In this document: positions 23,777 through 35,105 of the stretch, one piece after another
How positions within the stretch are numbered: position 1 is the first letter of the stretch
Layout of the letters: the number at the start of each line of letters is the position of its first letter
Assembly (NCBI RefSeq): GCF_000004195.4
Contig: NC_030681.2
Span: forward strand, 22,212,482-22,276,481
Reading direction: 5' to 3'
From: Xenopus tropicalis
Taxonomy: Eukaryota; Chordata; Amphibia; Anura; Pipidae
DNA length: 64,000 nucleotides
Position numbers and translations under genes: made by a program
Notes under the pieces: model-generated
What the model was told of the DNA's origin: nothing
The model's database searches: none
What the model saw: only the letters and a program-made list of their open reading frames with translations

Positions 23777-24030
23777 TTCAGGGGGGCATTTATTAACATT
23801 CGGATTTTTGTGGTTTTATCATTTTTGGAAATCATGACTAAACTCGTTTCCTCGTAATGTCAGTCATTTATCAAAAGCACAAATGAAAACCGCAACTTTT
23901 TCGTATTGTCGTACAAAAGCCAGCGTCGAAAAAACCTCTAAAACCACAAAGCAAGGAAAGATCTTCCAGTTGTAAAAGGGACATCTTCCATTGACTTTTA
24001 CATGATCTTGACAGATTTTAGATGGGCATA
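23777..24030 (+). mobile_element. MITE-like repeat fragment
   Basis: It starts GGGGGGCATTTATTAACATT, then TTTTTCGTATTGTCGTAC, then GAAAGATCTTCCAGTTG and ACATGATCTTGACAG. The second half is the reverse complement of 4690-4800. The family typically has 'ggggcatttatta' ends; a clear right end is not visible here. Confidence 0.55.
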
Positions 24031-24950
24031 TTTCAAAAAATCAAGTGTTAGTGCTCCCTATCACATATGTGTGTTTTCTATATGAATGAACTAAACCTGA
24101 GATACTGGCAGCAGAAATAAGTAATTTACTCCCCTGCCATTGTTTCTGCATAGAACATTTCTGAATGATTCTATCCCAAAATGCATTTTGCATATATCTT
24201 TTAATTTCAGCTTTTAGGCATAAAAGGAAATGATTCATCTCACAGCTTGCATGTACTGCTGATAGAATCTAATAACAATAAGGGTGCAAGCTATAAATAA
24301 CGTCCCTGCCCAACTTATTTTTATTTGGAAAGTTATCAGAAATGATATATGTGAGTCTCAATGCGAATGATAAATCCTAAGCTGGCAGATGTAGCAGTGT
24401 GTCACATATGGAATGGGCACCATGCTGTAGCCGAGATTTGAAGAATCGGCCTCGGAGTGCAATGTGACAGCTCAGACATAGTTGTTCTTGAGTGCATCTC
24501 ATATATCTCAAGTGTTAGATGTACAGTGTTTCTGCAATCAGGCAAGTGCCATCAGATAATATCTATGCTCACGTATGCACTCCATCAAAGAGCAGATGTA
24601 TGTCGGCTGTAAATATTTTACTGCTGCGTTCCTCTATATGCAAAAGATTTCGGACCACATTACAAAGGGAGGAAGAGTCTACACATCATTGCAGCTGTGG
24701 TTGAACTACTCTACCTTGGATCCCCCAAGAAATGAAGAATGTTGATTGTATTTGTCACCCCAGTTTTATTCCCTTTTTAGATTTATTCTTTAATTTGCAT
24801 TTAATTTGCAAGCTGTTTTCCAATAGATAAGGAAAAAAAACTAATGGCATAGGATAAGCTACATAACAGTGGCGCCATCAGCCGCACAGTAGGGTCCCTT
24901 TGCCTTCTTAACCCCAAACCTGTGAATAGGTGAACTGTTTTACACACATA
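24031..24950. other. No gene seen; unique DNA
   Basis: Short frames only, up to 65 codons, none recognisable. No repeat identified. Confidence 0.55.
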
Positions 24951-25736
24951 TACAGGTATAGGACCGTTATCCAGAATGCTTGGGACCAAGGGTATTCCGG
25001 ATAAGGGGTCTTTCCGTAATTTGGATCTCCATACCTTAAGTCTACTAAAAAAATCAATAAAACATTAATTAAACCCAATAGGATTGTTTTTCATCCAATA
25101 CGAATTATTTCTCTTATCTTAGTTGAGATCAATAACAAGGTAATGTTTTATTATTACAGAGAAAAGGGAATCATTTAACCATTAAATAAACCCAATAGGG
25201 CTGTTCTGCCCCAATAAGGGGTAATTATATCTTAGTTGGGATCAAGTACAGGTACTGTTTTATTATTACAGAGAAAAGGGAATCATTTAACCATTAAATA
25301 AACCCAATAGGGCTGTTCTGCCCCCAATAAGGGGTAATTATATCTTAGTTGGGATCAAGTACAGGTACTGTTTTATTATTACAGAGAAAAGGGAATCATT
25401 TAACCATTAAATAAACCCAATAGGACTGTTCTGCCCCCAATAAGGGGTAATTATATCTTAGTTGGGATCAAGTACAGGTACTGTTTTATTATTACAAACA
25501 AAAGGGAATCATTTAACCATTAAATAAACCCAATAGGGCTGTTCTGCCCCCAATAAGGGGTAATTATATCTTAGTTGGGATCAAGTACAGGTACTGTTTT
25601 ATTATTACAGAGAAAAAGGAAACCAGTTTTAAAATTCTAAATTATTTGATTAAAATGGAGTCTATGGGAGACGGGTGTCCTGAAATTCGGAGCTTTCTGG
25701 ATAACGGGTTTCCGGATAAAGGATCCCATACCTGTA
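24951..25736 (+). mobile_element. 113-bp-unit element C (5 units)
   Basis: The TA-flanked ends are TACAGGTATAGGACCG and GGATCCCATACCTGTA. Five TGTTTTATTATTACA motifs mark the units (25141 to about 25590). The first unit is diverged (ATTGTTTTTCATCCAATACG), while units 2-5 are almost identical to those of elements A, D, F and G. Single-base losses in the C-run (CCCCAATAAGG against CCCCCAATAAGG) distinguish units. Confidence 0.9.
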
Positions 25737-27668
25737 CTAAATTATACATCATATAGGACCACCCCGAGCCCCTCAATAGCACTGAGCCCCCAGCAGCTGC
25801 TGGTTTCTTTTCTGCAAAGAGAGACTTATTCATATGCATATTTATGTCTAACCAGAAAGAGAATATATAGGCACATTGGTATGAATATAATATGAGGTTT
25901 ATTATGTGTCAGTACCCAGAAGAGACTAATATGCAGGCCCTCCATAGCAGAGAACAGATTTAGTATTTCACAGATCACCCAGGGTATAGTGTTAATTACT
26001 TTACAGAAGTGGGGAAACGTTTTAATTGGATAATATGGATCTGCTCAGAGAATACACATCCTCGGTGAACATTTAAACATATTTATAGGTGTGACCAAAA
26101 GGGATTTAAAGCTAAATTTAACAAAGAAATAGGCTGCTGTCTCTTGAGCTGAGCTTAGGAACCAACTCATAATATTAGTAATTAGTTTAGATTTAAATTA
26201 TATGGCAGCATAGTGTGCCATATAAATCAGTGCCCCAAATTTTATCTGACCTTCAGTCTACTGTTGTGGGCACCCTCAGAGGGTCAGCTCCGCAATTTGG
26301 TAAACTATGCAGTAGGCACTGCATGGAGTCAACCCCCTGCACTGTATGGAGTCACCCCCAGCTGAAAGCAAAGGGATGATTGATTGACAGCTCCAACATC
26401 GGACTATCAAAGCCTTGTAGAAGCCACCTTTAAAGATTACTTTATCAGGTTTAATACCATATCTACTTGTGGTGGATCACAGGAAACATATTTCTGCTCA
26501 CAGTTATTCTCTTTGGCAAATAATTGATGAGCGTGACGTGATATTTGCAATTTTGGCAATCTGTCTAAGGTAGGTAATGAAAAATATTAAGACTTTAAGT
26601 AACCTTGACGGAAAAATACCCAATGAAACTCTGCAGACCTAGAACCTGATATTTATTTACTGTGGTTAGAGTTTGGACATCCTAGCTAATCCTTCTCTTC
26701 CCCTTGTCTCCCAAACCTCCACAGAGATGCAAGCTTCTGCATCTGACCTGGCACTGAGTTTTTATGTGTGAAGACATCAAAAATAATCCGGATGTCAATG
26801 CACGGGGGAATAGAAAGGGAATCTGAAGCAGCATTTACCCACGTTTTCCACTAAAGCACAGCCCATGTGATATCACAGAAAAGTATCAGATTTTGGGAAA
26901 CAGAAATCACTGCAGAACCGTTATGCATTATAGATGTTTAGATTCCAGCTCGTTGCTCTGTGTATTCTTTGTGGAATGAAATGAGATACCCCAAAGGGAA
27001 AAGAGCAAGCAAACGGCATAAAATATCCAGGGCGAGTGTGAATTCTTAATGAAACACAAAATAGCTCCTTCCCTAACGCATAAAAGGGAGCAATTATTTC
27101 AAGAGCTTTCGGATAATCCCCCAACAAATTAGCCGAATAAAACAATTACTTTTATCTATAACTGTCAAATAAAATCAGGCATGTTGAGTTCACATAATAG
27201 TTACATTACGGGGAATGGATGTCAGATAAGGCCCTTGCATGTTGGTTGGTTGCACATAATAGCTACAACACTGGAAATAAAATGCAAAAAAATAAAAAAA
27301 AAAGTCTTTAAAAGGAGTGAAAAACAAATATGCTCACATAAGTCATCATGGAAATGATGTATAATAGTCATTGCCACCACCCTTTCCTCCAACTTTTGAG
27401 TGAAACTAAAGAGATGAAGATCAATGGAGCAATGAAAGATTTAATTGGTCTACACTTGCCATAATGGTATAAAAATGGGCAAAATCTGCCCTTTTTTAAA
27501 AATTTTGCCCCTGCACCTTGAACAATAGCCATAGGCTATTTGAAGCCAAAATGGAGTGCTGCTTTTGGCAGCTCTGTATTCATGAGGGGTAGGTGGCACT
27601 TCTTTCCAGGATCTCTATTTATGATCACTATGGTGTATTTACATTGAGATGTTATTGTTTTACTTTCA
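25737..27668. other. No gene seen; unique DNA
   Basis: Frames up to 74 codons, none recognisable. The stretch 26460-27200 is non-repetitive with scattered CpGs and could include conserved noncoding sequence; I cannot test that here. Confidence 0.45.
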
Positions 27669-27671
27669 TTT

Positions 27672-27823
27672 TACTATCTATCTATCATCTATCTATCTAT
27701 CTATTTATTTATCTATCTATTTATCTATCTATCTATCATATCATCTATCTATCTATCTATCTATCTATCATCTATCTATCTATCTATTTATCTATCATCT
27801 ATCTATCTATCATATCATCTATC

Positions 27824-27854
<31 letters not shown>

Positions 27855-27864
27855 CTATCATATC

Positions 27865-27945
<81 letters not shown>

Positions 27946-27963
27946 TTATCTATCTATCATATC

Positions 27964-28017
<54 letters not shown>

Positions 28018-28075
28018 TTATCTATCTATCATATCATCTATCTATCTATCTATCTATCTATTTATCTATCATATC

Positions 28076-28142
<67 letters not shown>
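27672..28142 (+). repeat. (TATC)n microsatellite, about 470 bp
   Basis: Long ATCT/TATC array regularly broken by TATCATATCATC and TATTTATC interruptions, so a higher-order pattern exists. The frames of 197 and 182 codons across it (repeating SIYL and similar) are artefacts of a stop-free tetranucleotide. Confidence 0.97.
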
Positions 28143-28143
<1 letters not shown>

Positions 28144-29468
28144 GCCTATATTCTTCTTCCCATCACCACTCTTGGGAGCAGTTTAGATTCCAGCTAATAC
28201 CAAAGCTTGAACAATACAATACCATAGCTTTCTTTCTCTTAGATTAGAATTTGTTACTGCTCATAATGAAACAAATACTGTTTTACCGATCAGCTTTACT
28301 GTTTGTACTTATACATTATATAATGCTGCCAGACAGCATCTCTCAGGGACCAGCTGTATCCTTAAGGTTTCATAGTTGCATTAAGTCAGCTCTATATTGC
28401 TACACTTAACATGGACCACAGAATTATGGTCCATCATGTCCAGGAACAAAGATAATTGGCAATATTCTTCAGCATGAAGACACAATAATGATTTGCTGAC
28501 GTGTACCTTGAAAGCCCACTAGGGAAAAGTTTATTTGTTTTTCTTAAGGCTTTGGAAACTTACAACTCTTATATTGTGTGTGTATATGAGTGTGTGTAAG
28601 TTGTATTTATTGTAAAGAGGCTTCAACAATCATCAACAATGTCCAAAAACAACAACATAATCGCTGAATCAACCTTCCTGTGCCTGGGAGGTTAAAGGTT
28701 GAGTTTCTACAACAAGACTGCTGATAGGATATAATTCCTACACCCAATAAGTGTCATGTATAAGCATGTAGTAAATTTAGAAGCAAATGTGTACAAGCTT
28801 AGGCTGTATGTATGCAACAACAATAACAAATCATACATAGTGCAACAACCCTTGCAAGTTTATTATGTCAAGTATATTTCATAAGCTGTTGAGAACTTCC
28901 AACCTCTCAGACACAGGGAAGTCCAGCCAACAGTCATATAGATGTCCTTGGACATTGTTGATGCTTGGAGTCTGTTTACCTTACAAACAACGATATGTGC
29001 CATTCTTTGGTTTTCAATATTATTTGGAAGACTAGGGTTTGATATCACATTTTTATTCTCTTGTTGAGGCTGTATATGTACCATATTTTTGCAAGAATTT
29101 TGAGAAATGTGGGTGTGATTTGTTCCCACAACAGAACCTCTTATACCAACTGGGGCAGGTGTGGTTAAGTGGTGTAAAGTGCAAGGTGATTTACCTAACC
29201 TTGATATATCTCTTTAAAAAAGTTCCAAAATAATTTTATACATATTCCTTTCTGGGGCAATAATTTCCTGGGGTGGCTCTGTTGCCATAGGAACGGTTGG
29301 GGACAGCTTTCAGAGGTAGGGAAGCTTGCCTGGGTCATTTTCATGGGAACATAGAATCTGAATCAGTGGTCTCTCCCCATGAAATGAAGAATGATGGTAA
29401 CTTTAGATTTACCAGTGGTGAAATCATACAGGTGAAACACTAAGTACTTGCTTATAAATGTATAGCTA
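28143..29468. other. No gene seen; unique DNA
   Basis: A short TGTG tract lies near 28575-28600. Frames up to 88 codons have no recognisable product. Confidence 0.5.
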
Positions 29469-29759
29469 AAAAAGTCCCCAACCAGTAGTGTGTGAGTAAC
29501 ATGTTGCTCCCCAACCCCTTGGATGTTGCTCCCAGTGGCCTCAAAGCAGGTGCTTATTTTTGAATTCCTGGAGGCAAGTTTTGGTTGCATAAAAACCATA
29601 TGTACTGCCAAACAGAACCTTCTGTAGGCTGCCAGTCCACATAGGGGCTACCAAATATCCAATCACAGCCCTAATTTGGCACCCCCAGCAACATGTATTA
29701 TGCTTGTGTTGCTCCCCAACTCTTTTTACATTTGTAAAAAAAAAGGTTGGGGATCCCTG
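29469..29759 (-). mobile_element. hAT-B MITE, about 290 bp
   Basis: The right end GGTTGGGGATCCCTG and the left AAAAGTCCCCAACCAGTAG match family termini; the left tip is mutated. Interior blocks CAACCCCTTGGATGTTGCTC and GCTTGTGTTGCTCCCCAAC match the copies at 47783 and 53063. No 8-bp duplication is readable, consistent with a mutated left tip. Confidence 0.85.
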
Positions 29760-29760
29760 G

Positions 29761-31187
29761 TGTGAGCTATGGGCTACTACAGCAGAGGTCCCTGGTGGTT
29801 GTGTTCATGTTTACACATTTTCAAATTCCTACACTGACTCCACAAAACAAAAAAAGCATGCACCTTTGTATTCTTGTATCCACTCTCCTTCTTTAGTAAG
29901 TAAGCTCCTGATTTTATAATGCAAAAGATAACGTGATAAAAATATTGAAAAGTTAAGGTTTTCTTTTTTCCTCTCAGTACCACGGACGAAAGATATTCCA
30001 TCGAGTGATGAATTTCCATTACAAAAAGAAGTCGAATACCTTTTGCGTTTTGCAACACAAAGTCACAAAGTGCGGAAAATGGAAATGCGATTTTGTGTTG
30101 TATGGGTATGACCTGTATTTTCAATCACAATGGCACGGGGTGGGGGAAGGGTTGAAGTTCCTTGGCACCTACATTATATTCGGCACATTGAGTTCCACTG
30201 CCATTGAAACATGCAGTTATTTCCAGGTTTGCACGCCATCAATAAAGAAAGGAAAAAGGAAATTTAAATATAAACAAAGTCATTTGGAAGTGGCTACGCT
30301 CAGCTCCCTGCATTATCTGGAGGAAGACGAGATGTAGATAATATTCTCTAAAAAGCTCAAATTCGCTGTTAGAGATTTAAGAAGGAAAATGTTACCTGCA
30401 TTTAAGCAACAAAACAGAGACTGCATTTTGCTTGTTTCCTATTTTTAATTAAAGCAGCTTCGCTATGCAATCATTTATTAAAAAAAACATCAATAATCTA
30501 TTATTCAGCAGACTTGTAAACCCTACAAAGCAAGTCTCTTCGCAGAACGGCTTTATGTCTTTTAATCCTTCCATTAGCTACATGGGCAGCCATGATTACA
30601 GATTAAGCCCAATTTATTTATTTGGAGTACAATAGAAAACGCAATACATTTTTTTCTGAGCCGTCAATGAAGGGGATATTGTCTCGCTTCCTCCAAAACT
30701 AACGGCAGTCTCACTATAACTCCCTTCCAGTTTCTCAGTTTCATGAATTATGATCTATCTGCTTAATCGGGTCCATGCAGCTCCATGGTATCTTGCTAGG
30801 AAATCTCATGTTCCTGGTTGCTTTCAGGTGTATAGGATGAAACACGTAAGAAATTAATGACCAAGGCGATCAATATGAAATCTATCAGCAGAGAAATCTC
30901 CATCTCTGTTTATATCCGCAAAAACATTTGCAATCAAGTTATTTATAAGCCCTTTCTTTTAAATGGTTTGCAACATAAACAATGCAATATTATACCTAGA
31001 TCATTCTTTAGACTTAAAATGGCATTTAAGGCTCCAGATCCTAGCAGCAGAAGAGTTCTTTATAATAAATACACAAATACAGATGGAGCTATGGTTAAAA
31101 TAATCAAATTAAATCACAAATTCGAATGGGCAAACTTTTTCACCTCGTGGAGATTTGTGTGAATGTTATGGTTTAATTTTTCTAAAA
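29761..31187. other. No confident gene; possible conserved noncoding DNA
   Basis: The stretch 29978-30105 is a 128-bp open segment between a pyrimidine tract with CTCTCAG and GTATGA; its translation is not recognised (see findings). The stretch 30400-31160 is repeat-free, with motifs such as TTTTTAATTAAAGC, GATTACAGATTAAGCCC and GCTTAATCGGG, and resembles developmental noncoding elements. Neither reading is proven. Confidence 0.35.
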
Positions 31188-32064
31188 ACAGTGGCCTGCA
31201 CCAATATTGCCTGGCACATCCTTGCATCAAGACTGTCTCGCTCACAACATTCTTGTGTCAAGATCGACTCATCTGTCACATTCCTGAACCAAAATTAACT
31301 CACTTGCCTGCCATTCCTGTGCCAAAACTGACTAGTTTGCCTGCCATCCCTGTGCCAAAACTGACTAGTTTGCCTGCCATCCCTGTGCCAAAACTGACTA
31401 GTTTGTCTGCCATTCCTGTGCCAAAACTGACTAGTTTGCCTGCCATCCCTGTGCCAAAACTGACTAGTTTGCCTGCCATCCCTGTGCCAAAACTGACTAG
31501 TTTGCCTGCCATCCCTGTGCCAAAACTGACTAGTTTGTCTGCCATTCCTGTGCCAAAACTGACTAGTTTGCCTGCCATTCCTGTGCCAAAACTGACTAGT
31601 CTGTCTGCCATCCCTGTGCCAAAACTGACTAGTTTGTCTGCCATTCCTGTGCCAAAACTGACTAGTTTGCCTGCCATTCCTGTGCCAAAACTGACTAGTC
31701 TGTCTGCCATCCCTGTGCCAAAACTGACTAGTCTGTCTGCCATCCCTGTGCCAAAACTGACTAGTCTGTCTGCCATCCCTGTGCAAAAACTGACTAGTTT
31801 TTCAACCATCCCTATGGCAAAATTGACTTGTTTGTCTGCCATTCCTGTGCCAAAACTGACTAGTTTGTCTGCCATTCCTGTGCCAAAACTGACTAGTTTG
31901 TCTGCCATTCCTGTGCCAAAACTGACTAGTTTGTCTGCCATTCCTGTGCCAAAACTGACTAGTTTGTCTTCCATCCCTGTGCCAAAATTGATTTGCCTGC
32001 CATCCCTGTGCCAAAACTGACTTGTTTGCCTGCCATCCCAGCATCAAGATCAGCACATTCAACA
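31188..32064 (+). repeat. 33-bp minisatellite, about 25 copies
   Basis: The unit is GCCATCCCTGTGCCAAAACT then GACTAGTTTGCCT (33 bp), with two main variants (TTTGCCT and (T/C)TGTCT). Outer copies are diverged (for example CATTCTTGTGTCAAGATCG on the left and CAGCATCAAGATCAGCAC on the right), while inner copies are near identical. Because 33 is divisible by three and the unit lacks stops, long frames occur on both strands (285 codons on plus, 224 and 163 on minus). These are not evidence of a protein. Confidence 0.95.
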
Positions 32065-32139
32065 TTTGTATGTTGCTGTCTACCTAAGGTCAATAGAAGA
32101 GAGCAGATAGCCTGCACAAAACCTTGTGCACCATCCAGA

Positions 32140-32248
32140 TAGGCCGACAAAGACGGTAATTTTGCAATGCAAAATTTTGTGGTTTCGCCAGTTTCGTGGT
32201 TTTACAAAGTTGCGGGCAAAGCAAAGGGAACAGCTTTGCTCATCATTA
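32140..32248 (+). mobile_element. hAT-A right-end fragment
   Basis: GGTTTCGCCAGTTTCGTGG, then GCAAAGCAAAGGGAACAGC and TTTGCTCATCATTA, match the right end of '+' family copies (GCGAAATGGGACAGATTCGC). No left end or target duplication is found. Confidence 0.6.
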
Positions 32249-34826
32249 ATCTCAAGCGATATCCAGGGATATCCCAAATACAAGGTAATCTAAGATTAAT
32301 ATCTAGCGGTTGATGCCCACCTATTTTTAACCAAATAATCAAATTAACCCTTAGATATCCAGCCTAGTCCCTATAACTAATAGCCAGCCCTCTAGCTGTA
32401 GGATTTATTTTTTTTCTTATGGTTTTTAAGCTATAAACAGTTTATTGCCTGACTGTAAACAATTTAAGCAAGCCTTTTAGCAGATGACCAATCCAATGCA
32501 TCAATTCGTGCTGGATTGAGCTTGTTAGACTTACTGCGAAAGTAAATTGTTTTCTCCCTTAGCTTTAAATCTTAGAAACGATAGAGAATATACAGTAAGA
32601 GCAAAATATACATCCATTAGTGAAACAGGTTTATGAACTATCCAAGACATTGTTTTGTGATAATGACAGTTCCCTTCTAAAGAAGTGTGAAAGAAAGAAG
32701 TGAGAATTCTTGTAAAGATGCTCTGAAGGACTGTTTATTGTTATGTAGGAGATGCTTATTATTTAAATCAAGGCACTGCACAGGGACCTTGATAAAACAG
32801 CAAGACTTAACACTCTTAATGAGTAATCAAAAAGCTGCTTTATTTGCACTGAGCTTTAAATTTTAGGGGGGTGCGTATAGCTAAATTTCTTATTACAACC
32901 ATTCATTAACTTCTAGATGGAATCTAAAATCCTGCACCCTATTTAAACACAGCAATTATCTCTTTAGGAGGGCATATCACCCAAACAGAGAAACGTTTCC
33001 ATCTGAATGTAAATGGTTTATAGTTAATAGACTTGATGAATTGCAGTCCAATTTGTGCTCTATGGAACTGCTGTGTACAAAGCCATTGAAATTCTTGCCT
33101 CCCCCTCAAATGCTTTGGTAAATGACAATGAAAGTCCTGATTTGTGCTCTTGCACTCTATACCATGTAATATCCTGTAACACACTCATATTTGCTCTGGC
33201 TGTTGTATATTAATGATTAGCTCTTTGTAGGTGGGAAGCAATATAGTCTTTATGCTGTCGGCGTGCAACGCCGCTAGAGGCTTCATTTAAACAAATTCAA
33301 CAAAACCCCCTGCCGAGGTGTTTTGAATATATATATATTTTTTATAACATAACCTTTTACTCAGGGGTTGTATTGTATGGTAGGTGTATTAAAAGTGAGT
33401 TGTCTATATAGATACAAAGAAATGGCTAAGTAGGATACATATACACGTGTTTATTGAAATGGAATCTGACAGCCTACCATCGTTCAAAACGAGACAAGCA
33501 AATTTATATTTTTCTATCATTATATTGGAGGATAGAATTGACTTTTGATATGGACACTGTGTAGATTCCCAAACTGTTGGACAGTAAAGCAAGATAGCAT
33601 TTGTAGTATAACCAGCCATTGGGCTAAAAGGTGGACAAACCTAGTTTAAGCCTATTTTTCCCCAGGCTCTACTAACTTAATTTGGCCTTGGTAGAAAATG
33701 ATGTGGTCAACAACAGCAGAAGGAGATAATGTTAGATTTTTAGTTGAATCTTCATCATGTGTCCTATTATAGCTCCTTAAATTATAGTGGGTGGCTTATA
33801 ACAATGTTTTGCCTGTTGGACTGCAAAAAGGACTTGAGTCCAAAAAAAATCCTGAGCCAATGGACATGAATAAGTAGATGTTTCACCTTAAAAGACAAAT
33901 GAGGCTATTGCGCAGGAAAGTCTGGGAATTACCCAACTGGTAATGGGTGTGTGAGGGTGACATGGAGTTTAATTATGGACTGCCTTTGCCCTGGGGTCAG
34001 TGGGCCACATTTCTTATTTTAAAGTTGATTGTTCCATCAAGCATAGCATTCAGTGTTTGACCTTTTAACACACAATAAAATCTTTGTTCTAGGTAATAAA
34101 AAGTATTATTATGGGTAAACCTAACAGTTTATCACACCCTGTGCAACAGATAGAAGCAGATTTTTAAACATGGGAGAAATGGCATATTCTAGAGTTTTCT
34201 TCATAATGACTTTCTGGAAAATAGATTCGATATCTACTGCCTCTTGGTATTCTAAAAATCATGTGAATAGCATTAAAATTCAGAGACCAATTACTGCTGC
34301 CAACTCTGCATCATAGCCTTCTTTTGATCCACCATGGGGTACATAAGGACATAGTGGTATCTAAAAAGGTATAATTAATCTCCATATTGGACACTTCATT
34401 GACAACTTCTCTTGTACTGCTTAACCTTTTAACTCATTCTATAATTTTATTCCATAATAGCTAGCTATCTCTCTCTCCCATGCAATAATGGGTTTCCCCT
34501 TATCTTCTCCCATCTTTGAAGAATGGGCACATTCTCTTATCACATACGGACTGACCTAGTAATCCAATTCAGTCAACTGTGTCCTAATTAATTGACCATC
34601 AATCCATGTAGGGGCCATTGTAATGAATGACACTCTGCTACAATCGCATAAGTGTTGATTGATCATGGCTAAAAACCTTTTATGCCCCATGCACTGGATC
34701 GTTAGCCAGCCAGGCTGGGTCTACATGTCATTGCAAAAGGCACCAGTCAACCCATGGCGCCATTCATAATGTTCAACAAATTTATAAATAACTGACAAAC
34801 TGGCCATTGTGATGCCTATTCATGGT
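32249..34826. other. No gene seen; unique DNA
   Basis: This is one of the longest repeat-poor stretches. Frames reach only 81 codons (minus, 32939-33184), with no recognisable product. An AT tract lies near 33330. Confidence 0.55.
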
Positions 34827-35105
34827 TAGTGATGGGTGAATTGTTTTGCCAGGCACGGAATTGCAGCGAAATTCTGCATGTCGCCACCAGCAATTTTTTT
34901 TCAAGAAACTGCAGCAAAAACTTGCAAAATTGTCTCCAAGACAACATGTCACCGAGACAAAAAAGTCACAAGACAAAAATGTCATCGAGACAAAAAAGTC
35001 ACCAAGGCAAAAATGTCATCGAGACAAAAAAGTCACAGCAAAAAAAATAAAACGCCCATTGACTTTAATGCATTTGGGTTGAGAAAAAACGCCCATTGAC
35101 TTTTA
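34827..35105 (+). mobile_element. hAT-A left part with 33-34-bp internal repeats
   Basis: It starts TAGTGATGGGTGAATTG and CCAGGCACGGAATTGC as in '+' copies. A short minisatellite follows: ATGTCA(C/T)CGAGACAAAAAAG recurs at 34946, 34979 and 35013. The sequence then shows two GCCCATTGACTTT(A/T)AT blocks. No family right end is visible, so the copy is truncated or rearranged. Confidence 0.65.

Noticed and set aside
27593..28197. 197- and 182-codon 'SIYLSIYLS' frames
   Set aside because: Artefacts of a tetranucleotide repeat lacking stop codons.
31163..32020. 285-codon open frame with 11-residue repeats
   Set aside because: It lies wholly on the 33-bp minisatellite, the opposite strand is open too, and outer units decay without regard to reading frame. 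No independent sign of translation.
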